From Altererythrobacter xiamenensis (GTDB lineage: Bacteria; Pseudomonadota; Alphaproteobacteria; Sphingomonadales; Sphingomonadaceae), in the NCBI RefSeq assembly GCF_900177715.1, contig NZ_FXWG01000002.1, positions 620,001-684,000 of the forward strand: a stretch of 64,000 nucleotides of DNA. The letters are read 5' to 3'. Of this stretch, positions 25,276 through 35,025 are shown one piece after another. Made by a program: the position numbers and the translations under genes. How positions within the stretch are numbered: the stretch's first letter is position 1; the number at the start of each line of letters is the position of its first letter. The notes beneath the pieces were generated by a model that did not search any database, was not told the origin of the DNA, and saw only the letters and a program-made list of their open reading frames with translations.

Positions 25276-26091
25276 CTACCTCTGGCACTTCGCGCAAAAC
25301 CACGTGCTGCGCCCGCCCTGCACGAAACGCCGGATCGTGCCGCCATCGTCGCGCCGGCATGCCTCACCCTCGCGTCCGTACACGTCGAAGCGGGTCGCGA
25401 AGTAACCCAGCTCTCCGTCGGGCTGGGCATAGTCGCGCAAGCTCGATCCGCCATCGCTGATCGACTGGGTCAGCACATCCTTGATCGCAGGCACAAGCCG
25501 CTCGAGCTGAGGCCTCGTCACCTTGCCGCCTGCTTTGCGGGGATGGATACCGGCGCGCCACAGCGCTTCGCACACATATATGTTGCCAAGTCCCGCCACG
25601 ATGCGCTGGTCGAGCAGGCACAGCTTGATCGCTTGAGCACGCCCCTTGAGCGCGCTCTTAAGATATTGCGCGGTCAATTCCTCGCCCAGCGGCTCCGGGC
25701 CCATCACCGCGAATTGCGGCCAGTCGGCCAGTGCGCCGGTACCGACCAGATCGACCGAACCGAAGCGGCGCGGATCGCACAGCGCGAAGCGGTTGTCGGC
25801 TGTCTCGAGGACAAGATGGTCGTGCTTGTCCGTATCCTCGGGGTCGATCCGCCAGCGCCCGCTCATGCCGAGGTGGAAAATCAGCGTCTGATCGCGGTTG
25901 GTGTGGATGAGGCCGTATTTGGCGCGGCGGGAAAGCGACGTGACTCTCGCACCCGTCATCACTTGTACCAGTTCGGGCGGAAAGGGGCGGCGCAGATCGG
26001 GCCGGTTCACTGTGACGCGCGTTATCTCGGCACCTTCCAGGAAGCGTGCGAGCCCGCGGACCGTGGTTTCGACTTCGGGAAGTTCGGGCAT
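25276..26091 (-). CDS. mutM: Formamidopyrimidine-DNA glycosylase (Fpg/MutM)
   Basis: The 271-residue enzyme removes 8-oxoguanine and ring-opened purines. The catalytic Pro2-Glu3 start PELPEVETTVRGL, Lys in RRAKYGL, and HLGMSGRW are intact. The C-terminal zinc finger is unusual. Where most Fpg proteins have CxxC, this one reads EACRRDDGG, so Asp stands where the second Cys is expected; the last pair FCAKCQR is normal. It is divergent from ubiE with a 127-base spacer. Confidence 0.95.
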   Translation of the reverse strand: MPELPEVETTVRGLARFLEGAEITRVTVNRPDLRRPFPPELVQVMTGARVTSLSRRAKYGLIHTNRDQTLIFHLGMSGRWRIDPEDTDKHDHLVLETADNRFALCDPRRFGSVDLVGTGALADWPQFAVMGPEPLGEELTAQYLKSALKGRAQAIKLCLLDQRIVAGLGNIYVCEALWRAGIHPRKAGGKVTRPQLERLVPAIKDVLTQSISDGGSSLRDYAQPDGELGYFATRFDVYGREGEACRRDDGGTIRRFVQGGRSTWFCAKCQR

Positions 26092-26218
26092 TATTCTATG
26101 GTTCGCTTCTTTAGCTCGCCGGATATGACCCCGGAAACAGGCGGATGCCTGTTCGGTACGCACAATGACCCCCTTAACACCCTTTGCCGACCGGGCAATT
26201 CCATCTAAGGCGCGCCCC

Positions 26219-26953
26219 ATGAGCGAACAGAAAGTCTCCTTCGGATATGAAGAGGTCGACCCGCAGGAAAAGACGCGCCGTGTGGGCGATGTCTTTTCAA
26301 GCGTGGCCGCGAAATACGACATCATGAACGATGCCATGTCGGGCGGCATGCACCGCTTGTGGAAGGACCGCTTCGTGCGTCGGGTCAAACCGCAGCCGGG
26401 CGAGGCAATTCTCGACATGGCGGGCGGCACGGGTGACATCGCTTTCCGCATGGCGCAGCGCGGTGCCGATGTGACCGTCGCCGATATCAATCAGGACATG
26501 CTCGACGTCGGGATCGAACGCGCGATGGAGCGCGGCCTCGACAGCCTCGTATGGTCGCGGCAGAACGCCGAACAGCTGACCTATCCGCGCGGTACCTTCG
26601 ATGCCTACACCATCGTCTTCGGGATCAGGAACGTCACCGATATTCCCGCCGCGCTGAAGGAAGCGCATCGCGTCCTCAAGATCGGCGGGCGATTCTTCTG
26701 CATGGAGTTTTCGACCACGCAGTGGCCGGGCTTCAAGGAAGTGTACGACCTCTATTCGCACCAGATCATGCCGAAAATGGGCAAGCTGATCGCGCAGGAC
26801 GAGGAAAGCTATCGCTACCTCGCCGAATCGATCCGCCGCTTCCCGCCCATGCCGGAGTTCGAGCGGATGATCAGCGAGGCTGGTTTTGCCAATACGCGGG
26901 TCGAACCGATCCTCGGCGGTGCAGTGGCGATCCATTCGGGCTGGAAGGTCTAG
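26219..26953 (+). CDS. ubiE: Ubiquinone/menaquinone C-methyltransferase
   Basis: The 244-residue SAM-dependent methyltransferase acts on the ring carbon of demethylated quinone precursors. It shows VFSSVAAKYDIMNDAMSGG near the N-terminus, the SAM motif LDMAGGTGDIAF, and FGIRNVTDIPAAL. The ATG at 26219 gives the family N-terminus. ubiB starts two bases after its stop, so both are in one quinone-synthesis operon. Confidence 0.96.
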   Translation: MSEQKVSFGYEEVDPQEKTRRVGDVFSSVAAKYDIMNDAMSGGMHRLWKDRFVRRVKPQPGEAILDMAGGTGDIAFRMAQRGADVTVADINQDMLDVGIERAMERGLDSLVWSRQNAEQLTYPRGTFDAYTIVFGIRNVTDIPAALKEAHRVLKIGGRFFCMEFSTTQWPGFKEVYDLYSHQIMPKMGKLIAQDEESYRYLAESIRRFPPMPEFERMISEAGFANTRVEPILGGAVAIHSGWKV

Positions 26954-26954
26954 A

Positions 26955-28508
26955 ATGGCGCGTCCTGCGACGCATATCTGGCGGCTTCTCAAATGGGGCC
27001 GCACCATGGGCCGCCACGGCGCGCTGAGAGGGATCGAGCGCGATCCCAATACGCCGACGCCGGTTGCGCGACTGGCACGTGTTGCGCGCTTTGGCACCTT
27101 TCCGCCCAGCGAGCCCGATTACGCGGGCGCTTTTCAGGAAATCGGCCCCGCTGCGATCAAGCTAGGCCAGACGCTTGCAACGCGGCCCGACCTCGTCGGA
27201 GAGGAAGCCGCGCGCAATCTCCTGAGCCTGCAGGACAGCCTGCCGCCTGTTCCTTTCGAAGAGATCGAGGCTTCGATCGCCTCGGCTTTCGACCAGCCGC
27301 TCGACACGCTTTTCTCGTCCATCGATCCGGTACCGGTCGGTGCGGCGTCGATCGCGCAGGTCCATCGCGGGGTGACCACCGATGGCAAGCAGGTCGCGAT
27401 CAAGGTGCTGCGCCCGGGTATCCGCGAACGTTTCGCGCGCGACATCAGCACCTATGAATGGGCGGCGGCCCATGTCGAGGCGATGGGCGGCGAAGCCTCT
27501 CGCCTGCGGCCGCGCCTCACGATCGCCAATTTCAAGCGCTGGACCAATAGCGAACTGGACCTGAGGCGCGAGGCAGCCTCGGCCAGCGAACTCGCCGAGG
27601 CCATGCATGGCATCGAGGGCTATCGCATTCCCGCAATCGACTGGGACCGGACCAATGGCCGGGTGATGACGGTCGAGTGGGTCAACGGGACCAAGATCAG
27701 CAAGATCGACGAATTGAAGGCCAAGGGCCACGACCTGCCGGATCTGGCCCAGCGGCTGGTGCTTGCCTTCCTGAACCAGGCGATCAGCGCGGGTTTCTTC
27801 CACGCGGACATGCACCAGGGCAATCTGTTCGTCGAAGACGACGGCACGATTGTCGCCATCGATTTTGGCATCATGGGCCGGATCGACCGGCGCGCACGGC
27901 AGTGGCTGGCAGAGATTCTCTATGGCCTCACGACAGGCAATTACCGCCGTGTCGCCGAAATTCATTTCGAGGCACAATATGTGCCGAGCTACCACTCGGT
28001 CCACGAGTTTGCGACGGCCCTGCGCGCGGTAGGCGAGCCGATGCGCGGCAAGCCGGTCAGCGAACTGTCGGTCGGCCAGATGCTCGACGGGCTGTTCGCC
28101 ATCACCCGCGATTTCGACATGCAGACCCAGCCGCACCTGCTGCTGCTGCAGAAAACGATGGTCATGGTCGAAGGGATCGCGACCCAGCTGAACCCCGAAA
28201 TCAACATGTGGGACGTTTCCGCGCCCTATGTTCGCAACTGGATCCGTGACGAACTCGGCCCCGAGGCGGCGCTGGCCGACCGGATTAAGACCGATACCGA
28301 GACGCTGCTGCGTATTCCCGATCTCGTGCGAAGGATCGAGGATCGGTTCCCGCCGAAGGGTGGCGCGCCCGAACCGCCGCCACTGCCCCATATCGAGCTG
28401 ATGTGGGAACGGCGCCAGCGCGAAGGTCGCGGCTGGCTTGGTTATGGCCTAGCAGTGGCGCTCGGCGCAGCGGGCGCTATCGGCGCGTCTGCGCTCGGCT
28501 GGATCTAG
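26955..28508 (+). CDS. ubiB: Ubiquinone biosynthesis kinase-like protein UbiB
   Basis: The 517-residue ADCK/UbiB-family protein supports ubiquinone synthesis at the membrane. Family motifs include the KxGQ loop in AAIKLGQTLATRPDL, the alanine-rich loop VPVGAASIAQVHRG, the catalytic-like GFFHADMHQGNLFV and the metal-binding VAIDFGIMGR. Two hydrophobic helices at the C-terminus anchor it. Its last four bases overlap the convergent DUF4345 gene. Confidence 0.95.
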   Translation: MARPATHIWRLLKWGRTMGRHGALRGIERDPNTPTPVARLARVARFGTFPPSEPDYAGAFQEIGPAAIKLGQTLATRPDLVGEEAARNLLSLQDSLPPVPFEEIEASIASAFDQPLDTLFSSIDPVPVGAASIAQVHRGVTTDGKQVAIKVLRPGIRERFARDISTYEWAAAHVEAMGGEASRLRPRLTIANFKRWTNSELDLRREAASASELAEAMHGIEGYRIPAIDWDRTNGRVMTVEWVNGTKISKIDELKAKGHDLPDLAQRLVLAFLNQAISAGFFHADMHQGNLFVEDDGTIVAIDFGIMGRIDRRARQWLAEILYGLTTGNYRRVAEIHFEAQYVPSYHSVHEFATALRAVGEPMRGKPVSELSVGQMLDGLFAITRDFDMQTQPHLLLLQKTMVMVEGIATQLNPEINMWDVSAPYVRNWIRDELGPEAALADRIKTDTETLLRIPDLVRRIEDRFPPKGGAPEPPPLPHIELMWERRQREGRGWLGYGLAVALGAAGAIGASALGWI

Positions 28509-28900
28509 TCTTCCGCGGTCAGCGCATGATGCGGCAGGATACGGCTGGCAATCAGCGCCACCGTCGCCGTTACGGCTTCGACGATCATAGGCGGCCACCA
28601 GCCTTCATAAGTGCCATCCTGAATGAGGCCGAGGAAACGGCCGATCAGTGCGATGAACATGAGCGCGGCGCTGACCAGCAAGGGATCGCCATTGCGCGCC
28701 CAGCCGCCCCAGATCATGCAGCCGCCCGCCACGAGAAAGAACGCGGTCATGTCCGCGCGTATCGAGGCGAGGCCATGGGCGCCATTGGCATAGATACCGA
28801 AATCGGCGCCAGAACCTGCCGGGTCGATCAGGAAACCGATCCCCATCAGAACAAAGAACAGCCCGCCGACAAATAGCAGTGCACGCAAGATTATGGCCAT
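28505..28900 (-). CDS. DUF4345-like membrane protein
   Basis: The 131-residue protein has four hydrophobic helices, with FGIYANGAHGLASIRADMTAFF in the first loop and helix 2, matching what I recall of DUF4345. Function is unknown. It converges on ubiB with a four-base overlap. The start at 28900 has no close competitor. Confidence 0.7.
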   Translation of the reverse strand: MAIILRALLFVGGLFFVLMGIGFLIDPAGSGADFGIYANGAHGLASIRADMTAFFLVAGGCMIWGGWARNGDPLLVSAALMFIALIGRFLGLIQDGTYEGWWPPMIVEAVTATVALIASRILPHHALTAED

Positions 28901-29111
28901 GTCCGATTTCTCCCCTTGGTGAGAGGTTAGCTAGCGATTGCGATCACGCTAGGCAAAATTTAACCACTAGGCTGCAGGGTCCAATGGGGTTTAGTGTGCG
29001 GCTGCGTTTGCCGCTCCTCCAACGTATCGGGTACGTTATGGGGCAGATTGAATGAAGGGAGCCCGCGAATATCATGCGAGCCTTGCCGAGCATTGGCGGA
29101 GTGAAAGTGAC

Positions 29112-30851
29112 GTGAGCGAGTCAGGTCCAAAAATCCTGCTCGTCGTGGGCGGCGGAATCGCTGCCTACAAGTCGTGCGAACTCGTGCGCCTGATCCGGAA
29201 GGGTGGCGGTGATGTTACCTGCGTGGTGACCGAGGGCGGACAGCAGTTCGTCACGCCGATGGCGCTGGCCGCGCTCAGCGAAAATCCGGTGCATACCACG
29301 CTGTGGGACCTCAAGAACGAAGTCGAGATGGGCCATATCGAGCTCAGCCGCGAGGCCGATCTCGTAGTCGTGTGCCCGGCGACGGCGGATCTCGTCGCCA
29401 AGATGGCGGCCGGCATTGCCGACGATCTCGCCACCACGCTGATTCTCGCAACCGACAAGCCGGTCATGGCCGTGCCCGCGATGAATGTGCGGATGTGGGA
29501 GCATGAGGCGACCCAGCGCAATGTCACCTGGCTGAGGCAGGCCGGTGTCGAGGTTCTCGACCCCGATGAAGGGCCGATGGCTTGCGGTGAGTTCGGCTAT
29601 GGCCGACTGCCCGAACCCGAGGTGATCTGGGCGGAAATCGCCAAGCACTTCGGCATCGAGGTCGAGCTTCCCGCGCCGGCTGCTGCACCTGCGGCGGCAC
29701 CTGTCGAAGACGAGCCGGACGAAGAAGAAATCGAAGCGATCGAGCCCGAGAAAGCACCGCGGGGCGGCGGCCTTGGCGGATTGCTGTCCTCGATCATCCC
29801 GCGTTCGACCGCGAAGAAGAGCGCCGAGGAAATCGAAGCCGAGTATCTCGAGGCAGAGGAAGCCGCCGCAGCCGCGGCCGAGGCGGGCGAGGAAGCTGGC
29901 GACGACGAAGCGCTGACGGAAGGCGAAGCTGCAGAGCTGCCCGAAGACGATGTCGATCCCGATGCGGTGCCCGACCTGGGCGGACCGCTCATGGCCCAGA
30001 AGGGCGCGGCGAAATCCGCTCCACCGACAGATCCCGAGGCGATCAACCACGAGGTCAAGGGCGGCGGCGCTGCGCCGGAGCCGATCGAAGGCGATGCCAT
30101 CCCCGTTTCGGCAAAACCAGCCGAGATCGAGACCAACGAGGAAGACGCGCTCGCGGGGCAGACCTTCGAGGTAGCCGAGGGCCATCGCCCGCTCGCCGGT
30201 CGTCATGTCCTCATCACCGCTGGCCCGACCTGGGAAGCGATCGATCCGGTTCGCTACATCGCCAATCGCTCGTCGGGCAAGCAGGGCTTCGCCATCGCAG
30301 CCGCCGCCGCCGCGCTTGGCGCGAAGGTCACGCTTGTCGCCGGCCCCGTATCTCTCAAGACACCGAAGGGTGTCGACCGCATCAATGTCGAGAGCGCCCG
30401 CGACATGGCAGAGGTGGTGCGCAATTCGCTACCCGCCGATGCCGCTGTCATGGTCGCCGCAGTCGCCGATTGGCGGCCGAAGGAATATCGCGCCGAGAAG
30501 ATGAAGAAGCGCGGCTCTGCGCCGCCCGCACTCGTGCTCGAGGAGAACCCCGATATCCTCACCAATGTCGCTGCATCGGACAATCGTCCGCCGCTCGTTA
30601 TCGGCTTTGCAGCGGAAACCGAAGACGTGCTCGATCACGCCAAGGCGAAGCGCAAGCGCAAGACCTGCGACTGGATCGTGGCGAACGACGTGTCGGGCGA
30701 TGTGATGGGCGGCGATCTCAACAAGGTACACATCATCGATGCCGAAGGTGTGGAGAGCCTGGACGAAATGCCCAAGCTCGATGTTGCCATGGCGCTGGTT
30801 GAGCGGATAGCAACCACCCTCAATGAGCAAGACGCCGAAGCAGCCGAGTAA
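29112..30851 (+). CDS. coaBC: Bifunctional phosphopantothenoylcysteine decarboxylase / phosphopantothenate-cysteine ligase with long acidic linker
   Basis: The 579-residue product makes 4'-phosphopantetheine for coenzyme A. The N-terminal flavin-binding CoaC domain has GGGIAAYKS, the active His in [15 protein letters not shown] and the Cys in [13 protein letters not shown]. The C-terminal CoaB domain has [24 protein letters not shown] and the Lys-rich RAEKMKKRG loop. Between them lies about 175 residues (roughly 180-355) of Ala/Glu/Pro-rich sequence with no counterpart in usual ~400-residue CoaBC proteins. GTG at 29112 has GGAG ten bases upstream; ATG at 29052 is the alternative. dut starts inside its 3' end. 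Confidence 0.93.
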   Translation: MSESGPKILLVVGGGIAAYKSCELVRLIRKGGGDVTCVVTEGGQQFVTPMALAALSENPVHTTLWDLKNEVEMGHIELSREADLVVVCPATADLVAKMAAGIADDLATTLILATDKPVMAVPAMNVRMWEHEATQRNVTWLRQAGVEVLDPDEGPMACGEFGYGRLPEPEVIWAEIAKHFGIEVELPAPAAAPAAAPVEDEPDEEEIEAIEPEKAPRGGGLGGLLSSIIPRSTAKKSAEEIEAEYLEAEEAAAAAAEAGEEAGDDEALTEGEAAELPEDDVDPDAVPDLGGPLMAQKGAAKSAPPTDPEAINHEVKGGGAAPEPIEGDAIPVSAKPAEIETNEEDALAGQTFEVAEGHRPLAGRHVLITAGPTWEAIDPVRYIANRSSGKQGFAIAAAAAALGAKVTLVAGPVSLKTPKGVDRINVESARDMAEVVRNSLPADAAVMVAAVADWRPKEYRAEKMKKRGSAPPALVLEENPDILTNVAASDNRPPLVIGFAAETEDVLDHAKAKRKRKTCDWIVANDVSGDVMGGDLNKVHIIDAEGVESLDEMPKLDVAMALVERIATTLNEQDAEAAE

Positions 30852-31320
30852 TACGGCCCACACAGATCAGGTCCCCGTCCAGGTCAAGCGACTCCCGCAT
30901 GGCGAGGGGCTCGATCTGCCGCGCTATGCGACAGCGGGCGCAGCGGGCATGGACATCGTCTCTGCAGAGGAGGTGACACTCGACCCCGGCGCGCGCCATG
31001 CAGTGGCGACGGGACTTTCGGTCGCCATTCCGCAAGGGTTCGAGATCCAGGTGCGTCCCCGCTCGGGACTGGCACTCAAGCATGGCATCACTGTCCCCAA
31101 CACCCCGGGAACGATCGACAGCGACTACCGCGGCGAGCTGAAGATCATCATGATCAACCACGGTGCCGAACCATTCGCGATCGCGCGAGGGGATCGCGTG
31201 GCGCAGCTCGTGCTCGCGCCTGTCACGCAGGCTGCATGGGTCGAAGTCGATGAACTGGACGCGACCGAGCGCGGCACGGGCGGCTTCGGATCGACCGGCG
31301 GACACGCAAAGCTGAGCTAG
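30823..31320 (+). CDS. dut: dUTP diphosphatase
   Basis: The 165-residue trimeric dUTPase hydrolyses dUTP to dUMP, preventing uracil entry into DNA. All five motifs are present: [39 protein letters not shown] and GTGGFGSTG. The ATG lies inside coaBC with a 29-base overlap. The two genes are commonly adjacent. Confidence 0.96.
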   Translation: MSKTPKQPSNTAHTDQVPVQVKRLPHGEGLDLPRYATAGAAGMDIVSAEEVTLDPGARHAVATGLSVAIPQGFEIQVRPRSGLALKHGITVPNTPGTIDSDYRGELKIIMINHGAEPFAIARGDRVAQLVLAPVTQAAWVEVDELDATERGTGGFGSTGGHAKLS

Positions 31321-31327
31321 TTCACCA

Positions 31328-31885
31328 TTACATCGCCGCCGGCAGGTGCGCGGAGTGGAAGCAGGCCGCCGACGCGCCCCAGATGGTCGCGAAGAATCCG
31401 AGCGCACCCCATTCGACTGCATGGCCCGGCATGGTCCAGGTCGCAGCGGCGATACCGACCGCGAACTGGCCGGCAGCGAGAGCGGCCATGATCCACCGCA
31501 TCCGTTCCGGCCTAAACGAGACGAGCAGGCTGGCCACGATCGCCATGCCAACCATTGCGAGAAAGGCGAGATTGGTTGGTTCGTCCTCGCTCCCGATTAT
31601 TCCCACCGCCATATTGATCCAGACGGTCAGGAAGGCGCCGAGCGCCGCAAGGGCGATCGCGACCTTGTGCCGCGCGCTTCGGCCGACTCGCAGCGCGATT
31701 TCGACACCGGTTCCGAGCGCGGTCAGCAGCACTGCGGCAAACACGAAGTCTGAAGCGGTCCAGTCGACCTCTCCGGTCAGCTGCATTGCAACGGCAGGCA
31801 GGCACAGCAGCGCGGCCAGCGCTCCCCAGCCTGCCAGCCGCCAGCCGTTGAAAAGTGTCCGCCCACGGGTCTGAACTTCGGTCAT
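31328..31885 (-). CDS. Six-helix membrane protein, unknown function
   Basis: The 185-residue protein has about six hydrophobic helices and no recognised domain. The ATG at 31885 (MTEVQTRGRTLF) is preferred to upstream starts at 31969 because it has a clear GGAGAC ribosome-binding site. It is divergent from the ToxR-like regulator gene at 32014 with a 128-base spacer, so the regulator probably controls it. Confidence 0.7.
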   Translation of the reverse strand: MTEVQTRGRTLFNGWRLAGWGALAALLCLPAVAMQLTGEVDWTASDFVFAAVLLTALGTGVEIALRVGRSARHKVAIALAALGAFLTVWINMAVGIIGSEDEPTNLAFLAMVGMAIVASLLVSFRPERMRWIMAALAAGQFAVGIAAATWTMPGHAVEWGALGFFATIWGASAACFHSAHLPAAM

Positions 31886-32013
31886 GAATGTCTCCTGCTT
31901 GTAGACCGTCGATTGGCCTCGCATCGCAGATCGCGCCCTGAGCGGCATGAGCAATTTGTGAGCAATCACTGAAACACTTCATCATTGCGCGCTCATCGCA
32001 TAAGCGTCGCTCG

Positions 32014-33078
32014 ATGGGAGATAGCCCGCAATCGCTTTGCTTCGGTGAGTTCACGCTGGACCTCGCGAACCGTCGCCTGACGCGTTCCGGCGTTCAGGTG
32101 GAACTGGGCGCGCGCTATTTCGACGCGCTCGTACTCCTCGTCACAGAGGCTGGCTCTCTCGTATCGAAGGACCGCTTCATGGACGAGATCTGGCGCGGGA
32201 TCCCGGTGACGGACGAGGCGCTGACGCAATGCATTCGGACCTTGCGCCGTGCTCTTGGCGATGATGCATCCAGCCCGCGCTTTATCCAGACCGTTCCCAA
32301 GCATGGATATCGCTTCCTGGTCGAGCCGGAGGATGCGGCAGAAAAGGTGATCGCGCCGAACTCGAAATCCGCCAGCCACAGCAAGATGGCGGGCCAGGTC
32401 GCTGGGGCGGCGACGCTCGCCGGGGGGCTGGCAGGGGCGGCGGGCGGGATGTTCTATGGCGTCATTGCGAGCCAAGGGGGGGCCTCGATGGTAATGGTCC
32501 TGACCGCGCTCGTCGCCGCTTTGGGTGTATTGGCAGGTGCAGGTCTGGGGCTCGGAATGGCGGGGGCGATCGCGTGGCGGGCAAGGCCGGACATGGCGCT
32601 CATCCCCGCAGCGGGAATGGGCGGTGTAGTCGCCGGAGCGCTCGGCGGATCACTCGGGCGGGATGGGATCGCCTTGCTGACCAGCGCGCAACTGGGGCCG
32701 GTGACAGGGCTTTTCGAAGGACTGGTCCTCGGTTTGGCTGCGGGCCTTGCGTCCTATCTGGCGCTGTCGAAGCGCTTGCACCTGTCGGGTCTCGTCGTCG
32801 GCACCGCCGCTGTCATGCTGGGAGCGATCTCTGGCCTGCTGATCGATCTGGTGGGAGGGCGATTGCTGGGTGGTAGCTTGCTGGCTGTCCAGCAGGATCT
32901 GGGCGGCACGCGGCTGGCAATCGACCCGACGGCCGGGTTGCTGGCGTGGATCGATTCGGGATGGACGGCGGCTGTGTTCGATTTCGGCGGCGTCACGGCT
33001 GTCGCGGAAGCGGCGGTTTTCGTTCTCGCCATTGCGCTCGGGATGGTCGCGGTGCGGGATCACCACAGAGACGCCTAA
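32014..33078 (+). CDS. Membrane-bound winged-helix transcriptional regulator (ToxR/CadC type)
   Basis: The 354-residue product has an N-terminal OmpR-type winged helix (about 8-104) that includes LTRSGVQVELGARYFDALVLL, VTDEALTQCIRTLRRALGDD and FIQTVPKHGYRF. A short Ser/Lys linker follows, then about six glycine/alanine-rich transmembrane helices instead of the single helix and periplasmic sensor of CadC. The sensed signal may be in the membrane itself. It has no phosphoacceptor domain. The divergent membrane-protein gene is the likely target. Confidence 0.85.
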   Translation: MGDSPQSLCFGEFTLDLANRRLTRSGVQVELGARYFDALVLLVTEAGSLVSKDRFMDEIWRGIPVTDEALTQCIRTLRRALGDDASSPRFIQTVPKHGYRFLVEPEDAAEKVIAPNSKSASHSKMAGQVAGAATLAGGLAGAAGGMFYGVIASQGGASMVMVLTALVAALGVLAGAGLGLGMAGAIAWRARPDMALIPAAGMGGVVAGALGGSLGRDGIALLTSAQLGPVTGLFEGLVLGLAAGLASYLALSKRLHLSGLVVGTAAVMLGAISGLLIDLVGGRLLGGSLLAVQQDLGGTRLAIDPTAGLLAWIDSGWTAAVFDFGGVTAVAEAAVFVLAIALGMVAVRDHHRDA

Positions 33079-33079
33079 G

Positions 33080-33112
33080 AAAAAGGGGCGGCCCCGCGAA
33101 GGAACCGCCCCT
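33080..33112 (-). terminator. Rho-independent terminator after the DUF4136 gene
   Basis: On the - strand AGGGGCGG pairs with CCGCCCCT, followed directly by five Ts. It lies 27 bases past the DUF4136 stop and also separates it from the convergent regulator gene. Confidence 0.8.
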
Positions 33113-33138
33113 GAATTGCCTGAAAGGGTGAGCCTTTG

Positions 33139-33852
33139 TCAGTCGCGGTCGAGCCGGCGGACTGTCTTTTCTTCCGGCTTGATCGTAATCCGCACCGTCT
33201 CGCCCGAATTGCCCGGGAAGTCGGTGAACATCGCTTCGACCAGATTCGGCACGAGATACTGCAGCCTGTTCGAAGTCGAGACGGCCTGAGCCTTGCCTTC
33301 GAAGAGACGCTCGCCCGATCCGGCTCGCTCGATCTTCATGTCGATACCGCTGGTATAGACGGTGTAGCTGCGCACTTCGGGGCCACCGAACCACGGGTCA
33401 TAGAAGCCGTAACCCCATGCCGAGCGCAGGGTCGGGCGGTAGTAGTACCGCGAACGTCCGTAGAAGCGCGCGCGCGGCGAATATCCATACCACGGATCGT
33501 AGAAGGGATCGGCAAACGCGCTCCCTGTCGTGCGGACACGCTCGCGACCGTTGTCGACGCCATAGTCGAAGCGCACCAGCAGGGTCGCCTTTTCAGGTGC
33601 GGCCTGAGTGTAACCCAGACGCTCCATCTGACCCTCTACGAAATCGGCATATTGCGAAAACTCCAGACCTCCGGCGAGGGCAGGATCGTCCGCTACCACG
33701 GCGAAGGTTTCGCCTTGCGGAGCGGGAAGTTGCGACTGGAAGCGCGAGACATCCGCCTTGAACGGTGTCGCACAAGCGGCAAGGCTGGCGAGAAGCAGAG
33801 GCACGCTGGCCAGCTTCACGGCGCGAGCCTTGTCATTGATTGAGAATTTCAT
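33139..33852 (-). CDS. DUF4136 lipoprotein
   Basis: The 237-residue protein has a lipoprotein signal ending LASLAACATPF. The body contains FEFSQYADFV-like residues (LEFSQYADFVEGQM), a Tyr/Arg/Pro-rich middle segment (FYGRSRYYYRP) and a conserved beta-rich end. This fits DUF4136 outer-membrane-associated lipoproteins of unknown function. MKFSINDKARAV at 33852 is the natural start; the frame extends upstream without a signal sequence. Confidence 0.8.
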   Translation of the reverse strand: MKFSINDKARAVKLASVPLLLASLAACATPFKADVSRFQSQLPAPQGETFAVVADDPALAGGLEFSQYADFVEGQMERLGYTQAAPEKATLLVRFDYGVDNGRERVRTTGSAFADPFYDPWYGYSPRARFYGRSRYYYRPTLRSAWGYGFYDPWFGGPEVRSYTVYTSGIDMKIERAGSGERLFEGKAQAVSTSNRLQYLVPNLVEAMFTDFPGNSGETVRITIKPEEKTVRRLDRD

Positions 33853-34000
33853 GTCATTACCCTTTTGAGAACAACAGACTCGCAGCGCACCATCCCTCAC
33901 GCCGGCTCGCAGGCTGTCATCGATAGGGCGTGTTGTAAAGACGGTGTCCTGAACCGGCATTGAACGCGCGGTTCAGGCAAAGCGTAAGTGTTTGAATGGC

Positions 34001-35020
34001 TTAGCCGCGAACGAGCCCCAGCGCCTTGTAGGTCGCATCGAGCGTCGGTGTGCCGATCTCGCGTGCCTGGGCCGCGCCGCGTGCGAGAATGGCATCGAGC
34101 GCCTCGCGATCTTGGAGAAGTTCGACGAAGCGCGTGTTGATCGGCGCGAGCTTTTCGACCAGCAGTTCGCCCAGAGCAGGCTTGAACACGCCGAAGCCCT
34201 GCCCGCCGAACCGCGCGAGAACGGCATCGACACTCTCGCCGGACAGCGCGGCGTAGATGCCGACGAGGTTCTGCGCCTCGGCGCGCCCCTCCAGCCCCTT
34301 CGCTTCCGACGGCAGCGGCTCAGGGTCGGTCTTCGCCTTCTTCACCTTCTTCATGATCGTGTCGGCATCGTCGACGAGATTGATGCGGCTCATTTCCGAA
34401 GGATCGGACTTGCTCATCTTTGCCGTGCCATCACGCAGGCTCATGATCCGCGCCGCTTCGGGCGGGATGATCGGATCGGGCAGCGTGAAGACGGGTGCCT
34501 CTTCGGAAGCGAAGTCGTTGTTGAACTTCTGCGCGATGTCCCGCGCCAGTTCGAGGTGCTGCTTCTGGTCCTCGCCCACCGGAACATGCGTCGCCTGGTA
34601 GAGCAGGACGTCGGCTGCCTGCAGCACCGGGTAGGTGAACAGCGCGACCGATGCGCCTTCGCGGTTCTTGCCGGACTTGTCCTTGAACTGGGTCATGCGG
34701 TTGAGCCAGCCCATGCGGGCCGTGCCGTTGAGCAGCCATTGCAGCTCGGCATGCTGGGGAACCTGCGCCTGATTGAACAGGATCGAGCGGTCCGGGTCGA
34801 TGCCGCAGGCGACCAGTGCCGCGACCATCTCGAGCGTATTGGAAGCGAGCTCCGCCGGGTCGTGCGGCATCGAGATCGCGTGAAGATCGGCGAGGAAATA
34901 CAGGCTCTGACCGCCCTGCGCGGCCAAGTCGTCCTGCATCCGCACCCAATTGCGGATAGCCCCCAGGTAATTGCCGAGGTGCAGGTTGCCGGTTGGCTGG
35001 ATGCCGGAGACGATACGCAT
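34001..35020 (-). CDS. trpS: Tryptophanyl-tRNA synthetase
   Basis: The 339-residue class I synthetase has the HIGH-equivalent [11 protein letters not shown] near residues 12-22 and KMSKSDPS near residue 200. It charges tRNA-Trp. The ATG at 35020 ([11 protein letters not shown]) begins the standard N-terminus; the frame continues upstream inside murJ as a shadow. It follows murJ by five bases. Confidence 0.97.
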   Translation of the reverse strand: MRIVSGIQPTGNLHLGNYLGAIRNWVRMQDDLAAQGGQSLYFLADLHAISMPHDPAELASNTLEMVAALVACGIDPDRSILFNQAQVPQHAELQWLLNGTARMGWLNRMTQFKDKSGKNREGASVALFTYPVLQAADVLLYQATHVPVGEDQKQHLELARDIAQKFNNDFASEEAPVFTLPDPIIPPEAARIMSLRDGTAKMSKSDPSEMSRINLVDDADTIMKKVKKAKTDPEPLPSEAKGLEGRAEAQNLVGIYAALSGESVDAVLARFGGQGFGVFKPALGELLVEKLAPINTRFVELLQDREALDAILARGAAQAREIGTPTLDATYKALGLVRG

Positions 35021-35025
35021 GGAAA

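Noticed and set aside
27162..28391. 409-codon frame opposite ubiB
   Set aside because: Antisense shadow; the ubiB motifs on the + strand are complete.
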